Source of the DNA: Veillonella nakazawae
Lineage (GTDB): Bacteria > Bacillota > Negativicutes > Veillonellales > Veillonellaceae
Reading direction: 5' to 3'
NCBI RefSeq assembly: GCF_013393365.1
Contig: NZ_AP022321.1
Location: 1,212,001-1,276,000, forward strand
Length of the DNA: 64,000 nucleotides
The translations under genes were made by a program, and so were the position numbers. The notes under the pieces were generated by a model that was not told the origin of the DNA, searched no databases, and was given only the letters and a program-made list of their open reading frames with translations. Shown here in pieces: positions 55,025 through 64,000 of the stretch. Numbering within the stretch: the stretch's first letter is position 1; the number at the start of each line of letters is the position of its first letter.

Positions 55025-56243
55025 TTTTACGTCCTTTCCGAAGCAATTGCACCTCTAAATAAAACATCATCATATAAAAATATGTACTCTTACTTTCATA
55101 AGACACCATCCCCATATCCATGACGATTTGAGAAAGGAATAAAATGAGCACCATTACATATTCATTGCTATGAAAATTTCGATAACGAATTAAGTTATAA
55201 GCTATATACACATACATTGAGTAATACGCCAATAAGCCGATTATCCCTGTACCCGCTAATAGTTCAATATAATTATTATGTAAATAATAATTCTCTTTAC
55301 CATATAAAAAATAGGTAAGTACAGATGGATTATTTACCCCCACCCCAGTGATGGGCGATTGATAAAATAAATCCCACCCTATATCAACCAAGGCTAAACG
55401 AATAATGGTAGATGAATCACCACCAGTACCGGAGAAAGCATCCACCATACTCGACATACGATCCAGAACCTCTGAAAACATAGGTAATTGTAAAACTGCA
55501 ATACCAATGATAGTAAGAGCTAACAATGACCCAATAATCTTAGCAATAGAATTTACTACATTGGCACTACGTAAACTTTTAAATACAAATAGTAATACTG
55601 TACCAACAACAACAAATACTAAAGCTTTACGACTACCAGTAGCTGCTAGAATACCCAATGTAGGTAAGGCTATAATATTCCACCAACGAGGTCGATTGTA
55701 TAACATGTAATACAATGTCATAACGATAGCATTGGCACCTAATAAACCTACAGTATTCGCATTTAATGCATCATTTGCAATTCGTGCAGAAGATGACAAA
55801 ACCGTAATAAAGTAATCTAAGCCATAGAAATATACCGTGTAAAAACAAACTATATAACCGGTCCACATACCAATTTTTAATAATGTGTCCACCGATGTTT
55901 TATCTTGATAACACATGTATAAAATGATAAGCATAAAGAATATCTTGACGATATCAAAACTTCGACTGAGTGCTACAGATGGCTCAATAGCATTAATAGT
56001 ACTCAGATAACAGGCTCCAATAAAGAGCAGCATATAACCATGCATCCAAGTAAACCGAAGTTTTATAACTCCCTGCTCTCGTATGAGATAAAAAATAATA
56101 AGTCCAAATAGGCATACAAATAATACATAGGCACCATAATTCGCATCGCCAAGGGCAAAGGAAATGGTCAACGACAACACTAAAAAAATTAGAGTTATGA
56201 ACCATATCATGCGGTCAGCAATAGCCGTTATATTTAACTTCAA
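55002..56243 (-). CDS. O-antigen polymerase/ligase-like protein (Wzy_C)
   Basis: 413 residues with ten or more membrane helices and the Wzy_C periplasmic loop GVGVNNPSV...YYLHNNYIELLAGTGIIGLLAYY. It would polymerise repeat units (Wzy) or ligate them; these two cannot be separated by sequence. It overlaps the TupA-like gene by 23 bases. Confidence 0.85.
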   Translation of the reverse strand: MKLNITAIADRMIWFITLIFLVLSLTISFALGDANYGAYVLFVCLFGLIIFYLIREQGVIKLRFTWMHGYMLLFIGACYLSTINAIEPSVALSRSFDIVKIFFMLIILYMCYQDKTSVDTLLKIGMWTGYIVCFYTVYFYGLDYFITVLSSSARIANDALNANTVGLLGANAIVMTLYYMLYNRPRWWNIIALPTLGILAATGSRKALVFVVVGTVLLFVFKSLRSANVVNSIAKIIGSLLALTIIGIAVLQLPMFSEVLDRMSSMVDAFSGTGGDSSTIIRLALVDIGWDLFYQSPITGVGVNNPSVLTYFLYGKENYYLHNNYIELLAGTGIIGLLAYYSMYVYIAYNLIRYRNFHSNEYVMVLILFLSQIVMDMGMVSYESKSTYFYMMMFYLEVQLLRKGRKNEAQQVM

Positions 56244-56262
56244 TGGTTCTCCTCCTTACAAC

Positions 56263-57330
56263 TCATAAAACATCTAACCAACGTTTAGCAATTTTACATA
56301 GTGGAAATTTATCACGCACCTTGATAGCTTCCTGTGAAAGTTTTGCTGCTAATGCAGGGTCTTTCAGAATACTGCGCATAGCTTCATACATAGCCTTTGT
56401 ATCTCCTACAGGTACCAAGATACCATTCTCTCCACTATTTATTACCATACGAGCACCACCTACTGGACAGTCTGTAACTACTGTAGGCAAGCCCATGCCA
56501 AGTGCTTCTAACATAGAGTTTGAAATACCTTCAAAATCAGATGATGAAACATACATAGAACAAGGTGCAACCTTCTCTAAAATATTACTAGCAAAGCCAG
56601 GTAATAAAATACGATTCTCTAAATTGAGCGCTTTAATTTGAGCACGTAGTTCATCCTCTAAAACGCCTTGGCCATAAATGATAAGTTTATACTCTGGAAA
56701 CTCATCTGCCAGCATACTAAAAGCATTAATCATCATAGGCAAATTCTTTTGCGGATGTAATCGACAAGCCGTAACAATTGTCTTCTCACGTTCCCCTTCT
56801 ATTGGTGGTGGCAGTTTACCATTAATAGGATTTGGAATGATAACACCACGCTTTTGTACAGATTCAGGGAAATATGAACGAGCATCCTCAGTTTGGAATA
56901 CTAACGCATCAGCAAATCTAAAGGCAAAATTACGCAACGCTTGTTGATGCCAACCAATAGGCACCTTACGCGGATTATTTCGCTCCGAAAAGACGATGCG
57001 ATTCTTCACAAACCACGAACTAATAGCCAGTATAAAGCTTGATGCCGACAAAAAAGATAGACATGTTGCATTTGGTCTAGTCTTTAAAATCTTAATTAGT
57101 TCTTTAATTTCCTGAATAAAGCGAATTACTTTATTGGAGCTTGTAGTATGAATCTGAATTTGTTCAATACCTTCCTCTAAAGCATATTCATTACCATAAC
57201 GATTAGGGCTTGTTTGGATAACCGTAATATGGTGACCATCATGCACCCACTGACGAGCTAACTCTGTTAAAATACGTTCAGCCCCATCATTACCGAGGGA
57301 GATGGTAACAATAATTATTTCCTTTTTCAT
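56263..57330 (-). CDS. Glycosyltransferase family 4 (GT-B fold)
   Basis: 355 residues. N-terminal acceptor half and C-terminal nucleotide half (VTACRLHPQKNLPMMINAF; YGQGVLEDELRAQI; SSDFEGISNSMLEALGMGLPTVVTDCPVGGARMVI). The E-x7-E pattern places it in GT4. It transfers a sugar from a nucleotide donor to the lipid-linked oligosaccharide; the sugar is unknown. Confidence 0.9.
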   Translation of the reverse strand: MKKEIIIVTISLGNDGAERILTELARQWVHDGHHITVIQTSPNRYGNEYALEEGIEQIQIHTTSSNKVIRFIQEIKELIKILKTRPNATCLSFLSASSFILAISSWFVKNRIVFSERNNPRKVPIGWHQQALRNFAFRFADALVFQTEDARSYFPESVQKRGVIIPNPINGKLPPPIEGEREKTIVTACRLHPQKNLPMMINAFSMLADEFPEYKLIIYGQGVLEDELRAQIKALNLENRILLPGFASNILEKVAPCSMYVSSSDFEGISNSMLEALGMGLPTVVTDCPVGGARMVINSGENGILVPVGDTKAMYEAMRSILKDPALAAKLSQEAIKVRDKFPLCKIAKRWLDVL

Positions 57331-58376
57331 AAGCCTTCCTCTTGGATATATTCTGCAAGTCTTACATAGGCTTGTGCCATTGACACTTTAGGCTGCCAAC
57401 CTAAAGATTTCAACTTCTTAGAGCTTAAGAACATGTGAACTGTCGGTGCGTATCCCAAACCTTGTACATCTTCTGGAATGTCAAAAACTACTTCACTTTT
57501 TCCATGACTTACATGTGTAGCTACTAGATGCGCAATACTTGCTATGGAGCGAGTCTCCTCATCATGACAAATATTATATGCTTCACCAGCTTCGCCATCC
57601 TTCATGAGGGTTAAAATGCCCGTTAATGCATCAGTAATGTAGCAATAGTTCGACATGGAGTCACCTTTTGTATGAAGAATAATGTTTTCATTTCGTAGCG
57701 CACTCTTAGTAAACTGCATAAATACACGATTATCAGATACAGGAACACCTGGTCCAAAAGTTTGAGCAAGTCTAGCTATAACAGCAGGAACTCCAAATTC
57801 TACAGCATAGGACTTACAATAACACTCACATAATCTCTTACTTTCAGAATAAGAACTGCGAATATTTAAATGATCTAAATACCCTAATCGTTCTTCTGTC
57901 ATCACTTGTCCAGATTCATAGGGTACACCATACTGTTCCATACTCGATAAGTACACAAGTTTTTTTACTGTTTTATGACGACCTAATTCAAGCATAGCTT
58001 CCGTACCATGAATAGATGTACGAATAGTTTCTACTGGATGCTCCATAAAGAATTTAGATTGTGTTGGTGCAGCACCATGTAAGATATAGTCACAAGGTAC
58101 GTCAATAGATTCTAAAGCACCATCAATAAGTGTAATGGAATCATTATCTAAGTAGTTACCTAATATAGCCTGTGCTTTATCATGACTTCGTACATGACCT
58201 ATTACCTTTATGTCCAAGTTAAAAGTCTCATTGGCAAGTATAAGCAATTTTATAAACATAGAACCAATAAGTCCCGTCGCACCTGTCACAAGAATGCGCT
58301 GATGGCAGAGGAATTCAAAGTACTCTTTATCTTGTAGTAAAGCTGTTAACTCGCGTTTAATAACGGAATTACTCAT
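57327..58376 (-). CDS. NAD-dependent epimerase/dehydratase paired with a cytidylyltransferase
   Basis: 349 residues, SDR fold: VTGATGLIGSMFIKLLI near residue 30, LSSMEQYGVP, SYSESKRLCE (Y-x3-K variant S-Y-S-E-S-K) and RLAQTFGPGVP. It overlaps the cytidylyltransferase gene by 8 bases and the glycosyltransferase gene by 4. It may act on the sugar or polyol nucleotide that the cytidylyltransferase makes. Substrate unknown. Confidence 0.82.
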   Translation of the reverse strand: MSNSVIKRELTALLQDKEYFEFLCHQRILVTGATGLIGSMFIKLLILANETFNLDIKVIGHVRSHDKAQAILGNYLDNDSITLIDGALESIDVPCDYILHGAAPTQSKFFMEHPVETIRTSIHGTEAMLELGRHKTVKKLVYLSSMEQYGVPYESGQVMTEERLGYLDHLNIRSSYSESKRLCECYCKSYAVEFGVPAVIARLAQTFGPGVPVSDNRVFMQFTKSALRNENIILHTKGDSMSNYCYITDALTGILTLMKDGEAGEAYNICHDEETRSIASIAHLVATHVSHGKSEVVFDIPEDVQGLGYAPTVHMFLSSKKLKSLGWQPKVSMAQAYVRLAEYIQEEGL

Positions 58377-59091
58377 CTTGTAATCCTCCTAATTCACGGT
58401 TTTTAATAATACCTGTGAACATATAATAATCAGATGGTGTAGTAATCTTTATATTTTCTGTTTCTCCTAATACTGGATACAAGGTGTATCCATAATGCAT
58501 CATCATGGATGCAGAATCTATAAAATTATGGATGCCTTCTGCTTTAGCTCTATCATGAACCGATAAAATATCATCTAGTTTAAAGCTTTGAGGTGCTTTT
58601 GCCATAAGGCATTCACTACGATTTAAAATTCGGTTTATAGAACCATTATCTGTAACCATAACGGTTTCAATAGCAGGTGTAACCGTAATAGCAGAACCCT
58701 TTGTTTCTACAGATTCAATATTTCTCTCTATTGTTGCCTTATCCACAAGTGGTCTAACACCATCGTGAATCAATACGGTAACCTCTTCATTAGGAAATAA
58801 TCGTTTTGCCTCTGCCAATCCATTATATTGAGAGTCTAAAGCACTGTCTCCACCTGGAACAATGGATACAATTTTTTGTAAACCAGCATCTTTGATGAGG
58901 TTTTTAGTATGATCAATCCACTCTGCTTTGCAAGCTAAAACAATACCGTCAATAGAGTCGGTTTGTTCAAACACATCTAAAGTTTGAATCAGAATAGGTC
59001 TACCGTTCCATTCTAGAAACTGTTTTGGCGTCTTGCTGTTATTCATTCGAGCACCTACGCCACCCGCAAAGATTACTGCTATTCGTTTCAT
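58369..59091 (-). CDS. IspD/TarI-like cytidylyltransferase
   Basis: 240 residues: AVIFAGGVGARMNNSKTPKQFLEWNGRPILIQTLDVF, VLIHDGVRPLVD and FIDSASMMMHYGYTLYPVLGETENIKITTPSDY, the TarI/IspD fold that makes CDP-alcohols from CTP. Next to LicD it more likely makes a CDP-polyol (ribitol or glycerol type) than the isoprenoid intermediate. The K-T-P-K-Q-F-L pattern is closer to TarI-type enzymes, but I cannot settle it. Confidence 0.8.
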   Translation of the reverse strand: MKRIAVIFAGGVGARMNNSKTPKQFLEWNGRPILIQTLDVFEQTDSIDGIVLACKAEWIDHTKNLIKDAGLQKIVSIVPGGDSALDSQYNGLAEAKRLFPNEEVTVLIHDGVRPLVDKATIERNIESVETKGSAITVTPAIETVMVTDNGSINRILNRSECLMAKAPQSFKLDDILSVHDRAKAEGIHNFIDSASMMMHYGYTLYPVLGETENIKITTPSDYYMFTGIIKNRELGGLQDE

Positions 59092-59100
59092 AGGCCCTCC

Positions 59101-59967
59101 TTAAGGTTGAGCTTCGTTCTTGGCATAATGTATGCCCCTATACTCCTTGTAAGGTGTATGTAAATCAGCAAACACAGCATCATGTTTTGCTACACGCTGT
59201 TCTACTGGTGGTAATTGCATATAGTCGCCCCAAATAAGACGTAAATATCTTTCATACCCTTTCATAACAGGTATCTGATGACCTTCAAAGTCTTTATATA
59301 CAACAGAAGCAAAGTCTTCTCGAGGATGACGCAACTTCATGCCTTTTAAACTACCAATTAACTCAGTACACTCCTTGCTCGTATTGAAATCATATTTGGT
59401 CATTTGCTTTTCTGCAAAGCGCCATATATGGTAACGTAATGACTGACTAGAGAATACCTTGTAAATACATCCTGCCAATGCACGATACATCGGACCTTTA
59501 TTATCCGGTAAACGTTGTGCATTAAAAAGTGCAAAGGTCATGGCCCACATAAGTTGTAAAGTACGGCTAATTTTTCCTGGTGCACAACCATCAATAGGCA
59601 TAATTTCAAGAGCTAAACCATGACAAATATCTTCATGCATACTATGGCGATTAATAAATGTCGTATGATTATCTCTAATAGAAGCACCTGCATCATGATA
59701 GATATGATGTTGATCTGTACGACAGTAGGTATACCGTTCTGTATCTGCATACTTAGGCCATAGTTCAGCTAACTTTTCGTAATCTGGACGTGGCATAAAT
59801 AAATCCAAGTCGTCATCCCAAGGGATAAAGCCATTATGACGTATTGCCCCAATGAGGCCACCGCCACAGAGATAAAAGCGCAAATTATGTTTGTCACAAA
59901 ACTCTTTAAAGTACAGCAACATACTAAGCTCTTTTTCTTGTATTTCCTTTGTCATAGATGTACTCAT
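59101..59967 (-). CDS. LicD family phosphotransferase
   Basis: 288 residues: FYLCGGGLIGAIRHNGFIPWDDDLDLFMPRPDYEKL (the G-x-L-x-G-x2-R-H-x-G-x-I-P-W-D-D-D-x-D motif) at about 30-65. LicD proteins transfer phosphocholine or polyol phosphates; the human relatives fukutin and FKRP transfer ribitol-5-phosphate from CDP-ribitol. With the cytidylyltransferase 9 bases downstream, a polyol-phosphate decoration is plausible. Confidence 0.88.
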   Translation of the reverse strand: MSTSMTKEIQEKELSMLLYFKEFCDKHNLRFYLCGGGLIGAIRHNGFIPWDDDLDLFMPRPDYEKLAELWPKYADTERYTYCRTDQHHIYHDAGASIRDNHTTFINRHSMHEDICHGLALEIMPIDGCAPGKISRTLQLMWAMTFALFNAQRLPDNKGPMYRALAGCIYKVFSSQSLRYHIWRFAEKQMTKYDFNTSKECTELIGSLKGMKLRHPREDFASVVYKDFEGHQIPVMKGYERYLRLIWGDYMQLPPVEQRVAKHDAVFADLHTPYKEYRGIHYAKNEAQP

Positions 59968-59978
59968 AGGAACCTCTC

Positions 59979-60665
59979 TTAACGTAAAACAGCTAATACG
60001 GTATCAATCATCGTTTTAATATCTTGTAAAAAAGAAAACTCTTTAATACTCTTTAAATTCCAAGCCATTTTACCTGGTAAAACCTCATTGATATACACTT
60101 CATCAACATTTTTAGCATTTTGTAAAAGTTGATCTTCATCTTTATAAGCAATACTTGCAACACTTGTTACCCCTGCTGGTAATAACAAAGTTGCTTTCAT
60201 TTCATTTGTGTAAGCCGCCACATAACGAGGCACCTCTGGTCTTGTACCAACAAAGCTCATATCTCCTAATAGGATATTGATTAACTGAGGCAATTCATCA
60301 AGACGACAGCTACGAAGCATATTGCCTACCTTTGTAACGCGCATATCATTTTGTGATGTCACCTGAGCACCTAATGATTCCGCATTTTTTACCATGGTAC
60401 GAAATTTATAGATACCAAAGGTACGACCATATTGCGTCACCCGAGTTTGGCGGAAGAAGACCTCCCCTTCGCTATCTCGTTTAATCATGATGGCTAACAC
60501 CAAAAATACAGGACTTAATACAATGAGCATACCAGCAGCTATAACACGGTCAAATATGCTTTTACAAAGAAGGCTTGTTCGTCTTTGATTCAATATTTCA
60601 AAGTATGGACGCACCTCTTCACACTGCAACTCTTGTGGTAGATCGTGAAAGTTTTTTACTAACAT
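59979..60665 (-). CDS. Initiating sugar transferase (polyprenyl-phosphate type)
   Basis: 228 residues of the bacterial sugar transferase family: one hydrophobic stretch (about 40-70, FDRVIAAGMLIVLSPVFLVLAIMI), KFRTMVKNAESLGAQVTSQNDMRVTKVGNMLR, and LDELPQLINILLGDMSFVGTRPEVPRYV. It moves a sugar phosphate onto undecaprenyl phosphate, starting each repeat unit. Confidence 0.93.
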   Translation of the reverse strand: MLVKNFHDLPQELQCEEVRPYFEILNQRRTSLLCKSIFDRVIAAGMLIVLSPVFLVLAIMIKRDSEGEVFFRQTRVTQYGRTFGIYKFRTMVKNAESLGAQVTSQNDMRVTKVGNMLRSCRLDELPQLINILLGDMSFVGTRPEVPRYVAAYTNEMKATLLLPAGVTSVASIAYKDEDQLLQNAKNVDEVYINEVLPGKMAWNLKSIKEFSFLQDIKTMIDTVLAVLR

Positions 60666-61858
60666 TCGGTAATAATCCTTTTAAATGTTTCAATGATATA
60701 TTGCACTTCTTCATCCGTTAGCAATGTATGAAGAGGCAATGTGATTTCATTTTTAAATTGATTATAAGCATTTGGATAATCATCGATGGTAAATCCTAAG
60801 TTCTTATAAGCCGTATGCATAGGAATTGGCTTATAGTGAACATTGGTTGCAATTCCAGCTTCAGCCATAGCTTCAATTACCTTGTTACGGTATTCTGCAT
60901 CACGTCCATCTAAGCGAACTAAGTACAAATGACCACTACTTTGATGATCATCAGTATAGTGACTTAATACTGTAACAGGTAAATCTTTTAAACCTGCATC
61001 ATAAGCTGCGATGATTTCCTTACGTCGTGCTAACAGTTTTGGGTATCTTTCAAATTGAGCCAAACCAATAGCCGCCATAATATCGGTCATATTACATTTA
61101 TAATATGTACCCTTAATATCGTATTCCCATGCACCAGCCTTTGTCTTAGCAAGGGCGTCCTTATCTTGTCCATGCAAAGATAATAATTGGAATTGCTTAT
61201 AAATGACTTCATCATCAATACCATCTATATGTCGCCATGTAGCACAGCCCCCTTCGGCAGTCGTAAAGTTCTTTACTGCGTGGAAGGAAAAACTACTAAA
61301 ATCAGCTACATTGCCAGTTGGTATACCTTTGTATGAAGCACCAAAGGAATGGGCACAGTCCGCAACGATAGGAATATGTGCCAATGCTTTTTGAATATCA
61401 TTGGCAGGTGTAAATAGCGATTTCTTTTCGTTTACAATAGAGCGTAAACGGTCATAATCACAAGGTACCCCTGCAATATCTACAGGAATGATTGCCTTTG
61501 TTTTTGGTGTAATAGCACGAGCCACTGCATCATAATCCATTTCAAATGAATCTTTTTGGGTATCTACAATAACTAGTGTAGCCCCTACATGAACAACCGG
61601 ACTTGCACTAGCAGTATAGGAATAGGCACTGGTAATAACTTCATCGCCAGGTCCAATACCTAATACACGGAGAGACATCTCAAGCGCCGCGGTAGCAGAG
61701 TTTAAACAAACAGCTTTAGGTGTACCTAACTGTGCCGCAATCTTTTTTTCTAATTCTTTAGTGCGCGGTCCAGTTGTAATCCAACCACTCTTTAAGGCTT
61801 CAACAACTTCATTGATTTCTAACTCTGTAATATCAGGAGGGGAAAAATTAATTTTCAT
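60659..61858 (-). CDS. DegT/DnrJ/EryC1/StrS aminotransferase
   Basis: 399 residues from the ATG at 61858 (GAGGTGATG upstream). PLP lysine in SFHAVKNFTTAEGGC (about 200), LNSATAALEMSL and the aspartate region IVADCAHSFGASYKG. It adds an amino group to a keto-sugar nucleotide such as a UDP- or dTDP-4-keto sugar. It overlaps the sugar transferase gene by 7 bases, and the product may be what that enzyme uses. Confidence 0.92.
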   Translation of the reverse strand: MKINFSPPDITELEINEVVEALKSGWITTGPRTKELEKKIAAQLGTPKAVCLNSATAALEMSLRVLGIGPGDEVITSAYSYTASASPVVHVGATLVIVDTQKDSFEMDYDAVARAITPKTKAIIPVDIAGVPCDYDRLRSIVNEKKSLFTPANDIQKALAHIPIVADCAHSFGASYKGIPTGNVADFSSFSFHAVKNFTTAEGGCATWRHIDGIDDEVIYKQFQLLSLHGQDKDALAKTKAGAWEYDIKGTYYKCNMTDIMAAIGLAQFERYPKLLARRKEIIAAYDAGLKDLPVTVLSHYTDDHQSSGHLYLVRLDGRDAEYRNKVIEAMAEAGIATNVHYKPIPMHTAYKNLGFTIDDYPNAYNQFKNEITLPLHTLLTDEEVQYIIETFKRIITEC

Positions 61859-61933
61859 ATACATCACCTCATTACTTTCTGTACCTTGTCGATACGCTTG
61901 ATTTATCTAATGGAATATATATTAAATTATTGA

Positions 61934-62545
61934 CTACACATCAATGACGATAGAACCTAATAAAGGAATTCCAACTTGAGTAAGTCGTTTCTTAGCTTCT
62001 ATTAAATCTTTAGGACCTGCGACTTCATTTTTAACAACAAGCATGACACCATCAGATTTTTCAGCTAATACAATGGCATCCGTAACATCTAATACTGGTG
62101 GTGTATCAATGATAACTACATCATATTCGTCGCGGATATAATCCCATATTGTAGATAATTTACTAGAATCAACTACCTCTGAAGGATGGCTAACTACTTC
62201 ACCAGCAGTAAGCACATCTAAATGAGGAACAATATTGCGATGAATCGTCAAATCTTCATCCATAATAACTGCATTAGTAAGACCTTTATTTTGCACGTTG
62301 AATGCTACATGCTGAACTGGATTACGTAAATTACCATCTACCAAAAGAACTTTGTTATTATTCTTCGATAAAGCTAATGCCGTATTAGCCGCTACCTCAG
62401 ATGTTCCTTCTCCACTAGTGGCAGCGGTGATACAAATGATCTTACATTTATGTTGATTACATACGTATTGTAAATTGCTACGCAATGTACGATATGCTTC
62501 TACAAGTGGTGTATCACCACGCTCATTAGAAATTAGTCTAATCAT
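61934..62545 (-). CDS. BY-kinase-like ATPase (CpsD/Wzc-C type) with a degenerate P-loop
   Basis: 203 residues, full length for CpsD. Normal family segments: YRTLRSNLQYV, VLLVDGNLRNP (Walker A-prime, usually D-x-D, here DGN) and VVIIDTPPVLDVTDA (Walker B). The P-loop reads TSGEGTSEVAANTAL: the lysine of GEGKS is a threonine. No C-terminal tyrosine cluster is present; the protein ends GSIVIDV. Canonical kinase activity is therefore doubtful. It sits with the Wzz-like partner, the normal pairing for tyrosine autokinases. Confidence 0.75.
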   Translation of the reverse strand: MIRLISNERGDTPLVEAYRTLRSNLQYVCNQHKCKIICITAATSGEGTSEVAANTALALSKNNNKVLLVDGNLRNPVQHVAFNVQNKGLTNAVIMDEDLTIHRNIVPHLDVLTAGEVVSHPSEVVDSSKLSTIWDYIRDEYDVVIIDTPPVLDVTDAIVLAEKSDGVMLVVKNEVAGPKDLIEAKKRLTQVGIPLLGSIVIDV

Positions 62546-62546
62546 A

Positions 62547-63992
62547 TTAACCTCTCACTTTACGCCACAATGCTACAATACGATTGCTTGGTTCTTCATA
62601 TTCCTTTTCTTCATGATTAGGAATGACACCTAAATTTTCAATGCCAAGAATATCTTTGATTTCTTGTACAGATTGAACCTTGCGGTTGCAGAAGAACTGA
62701 CCCAATGTGTAAAGGCAGCCTAGGATAATACCCAAAATTGCAGAGCCTAATAAAATAAGGATTTTACGAGGTGCAATAGCCTTTTCTGGCAATGTAGGAG
62801 CATCTACAATTTGAACTTCATTTGGTACCATTACTTCAGCTACTTTAGCTTCTTCCAAACGCTTAGATAGCATTTCGTAAATGTCTTGGGCTACATCAAC
62901 ATCACGTTTTGCCTGGATATAGCCACGTTCTTTTTCAGGCAAACCTTTCATAGCTTCCTCATTTTCTTTATCAAGTTCAGCTAATGTAGATTCTTTACCT
63001 TGTGCTACAGCTAAAGCCGCTTCATTTCTGAATTTATCTGCTAACAAACCTTGCTGTGCAGAGTTACTAGATGGAGCTTGTTGAGATGCAATAGCATTAA
63101 TTTCAGCATTTAAACCACTCTTAGCTTCTTCGATTTGTTGGTTAATCTCTTTCATTGCCGGATGCTCATCAGTATATTTACCAACATAAGAGGCCTTACG
63201 AGATTCTAAGTCAGCTAATTGTCCTTTATATGCTTGAACAGTTGCACTATCCGCAATACTTTTACCTGCAGAGCCTAATTGCTCATTAATACTACCTAAA
63301 GCTGCTTGCGCCGTTTCCAAATCCAATTGGTTTTGAGCTTTCTCACGATCAATAAGGGTAATCTTATCTGTTAGCCCCTTCATTTGATCCGCCGTGGAAT
63401 ATACCTTATTGTCCACTTGGAATTGTTGTAATTTCTTTTCTGCTTGACCCAATTCTTCTTTTGCAGTTACCACACGTTTTTGTAAAAATTCGCGTGTCGT
63501 CCGTTGCTCAACATGGGAAATATCTGCCAAGCGCTTTAAGAATGTATCAATTAATAATTGATTAGCCTCTTGTGCTTGTTCTGGACTTTTACCAGTTACA
63601 CTAACTTGTAATAATTCAGTTTCTTTATATGGTTTTGTTTCAATACGTGTTTTAACAAACTCTTCGTATGTAGGTGCTTTACCTGTTCCTTCTGGATCTT
63701 CAATTGCTGCAATAACAGGTTCTACAACATTACGACTCTTTAAAATTTCAGCATCTGTATTCATCAATTGACGCGCCATAGAGTCAGAGTAACCATTAGT
63801 ACTTGATAAAACAGAATTACTTAATCCTTGAGATTGTTTAATGCGCAACATAGATGTAGATTGATATGTAGATGGTGCTAGGAGACCATATGCACCACCC
63901 AATACTATACATGCTACCGTAATATTGATAATCTTACGACGTCGTTTAACGAGGACTCTACCGACCTCTTTTAAATCAATAATTTGTTCCAC
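62547..63992 (-). CDS. Wzz-like chain-length / polysaccharide co-polymerase protein
   Basis: 481 residues from a GTG at 63992; the frame is open to the window edge, so the true start may lie outside. Two membrane helices (about 22-40, INITVACIVLGGAYGLL, and 415-435, ILILLGSAILGIILGCLY) flank a large periplasmic coiled-coil region. The proline-rich end of the Wzz family reads PTLPEKAIAPRK. It governs polymer length with the BY-kinase-like protein, encoded 1 base downstream. Confidence 0.85.
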   Translation of the reverse strand: MEQIIDLKEVGRVLVKRRRKIINITVACIVLGGAYGLLAPSTYQSTSMLRIKQSQGLSNSVLSSTNGYSDSMARQLMNTDAEILKSRNVVEPVIAAIEDPEGTGKAPTYEEFVKTRIETKPYKETELLQVSVTGKSPEQAQEANQLLIDTFLKRLADISHVEQRTTREFLQKRVVTAKEELGQAEKKLQQFQVDNKVYSTADQMKGLTDKITLIDREKAQNQLDLETAQAALGSINEQLGSAGKSIADSATVQAYKGQLADLESRKASYVGKYTDEHPAMKEINQQIEEAKSGLNAEINAIASQQAPSSNSAQQGLLADKFRNEAALAVAQGKESTLAELDKENEEAMKGLPEKERGYIQAKRDVDVAQDIYEMLSKRLEEAKVAEVMVPNEVQIVDAPTLPEKAIAPRKILILLGSAILGIILGCLYTLGQFFCNRKVQSVQEIKDILGIENLGVIPNHEEKEYEEPSNRIVALWRKVRG

Positions 63993-64000
63993 CCATATAC

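Noticed and set aside
1..64000. CRISPR arrays, tRNA or rRNA genes, and a replication origin
   Set aside because: No regularly spaced repeats, cloverleaf-like segments or conserved rRNA stretches were recognised on either strand.

Overview
The window looks like a chromosomal segment of a low-GC, anaerobic Negativicutes bacterium, most likely Veillonella or a close relative. This is inference, not a database match. It rests on AT-rich DNA, the Firmicutes-type order yceD-rpmF-fapR-plsX-fabH-fabK-fabD-fabG-acpP-fabF-rnc-smc-ftsY, anaerobic ribonucleotide reductase NrdDG, a rubredoxin, and a surface-polysaccharide locus with LicD and TupA-like enzymes. Nearly all genes lie on the minus strand. No rRNA, tRNA or CRISPR array was seen.

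Layout. 1-233: start of a zinc-dependent macrodomain ADP-ribose hydrolase. 355-1641: an exported protein with two ABM domains and a ProX/YbaK-like deacylase. 1720-9281: an accessory island of modular proteins (TPR+DUF4375, SUKH+TPR+C-module, DUF2262-like, a small membrane protein, an ankyrin protein and an unknown) resembling a toxin-free poly-immunity locus. It includes a decayed second copy of its own core (2862-3678) and an IS3-family element inserted in the loop of a terminator hairpin. 9394-11877: a Nim-like flavoprotein, a CoiA-like zinc-finger protein and a secreted protein. 12024-16618: an rRNA uracil methyltransferase, two TerC paralogs and a MATE pump. 16637-17973: an IS1249-type IS256-family element with an 8-bp target duplication.

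18012-31167: uvrC, uvrA, uvrB, an unknown small gene, ftsY, smc and a radical SAM gene, so nucleotide excision repair sits with chromosome organisation and membrane targeting. 31363-41180: rnc and the type II fatty acid synthesis operon headed by fapR, which has a good promoter and a FapR-like operator, then rpmF, a YceD-like gene and a 44-residue rubredoxin. 41717-43236 (plus strand): a third FabK-like flavoprotein and a gamma-carbonic anhydrase. 43406-47438: a ClC-type channel, nrdG and nrdD; a sigma70-like promoter and two NrdR-like boxes 32 bp apart precede nrdD.

47682-64000: a capsule or O-polysaccharide locus. It runs from a Wzz-like chain-length protein and a BY-kinase-like ATPase through aminotransferase, initiating sugar transferase, LicD, cytidylyltransferase, epimerase, glycosyltransferase, polymerase/ligase, TupA-like ATP-grasp, CapA-like, flippase, UDP-glucuronate epimerase, UDP-glucose dehydrogenase and VanZ-like genes, to a CpsB-like PHP protein. 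Both the kinase-like and the phosphatase-like proteins lack residues needed for catalysis, which is unusual for this pairing.
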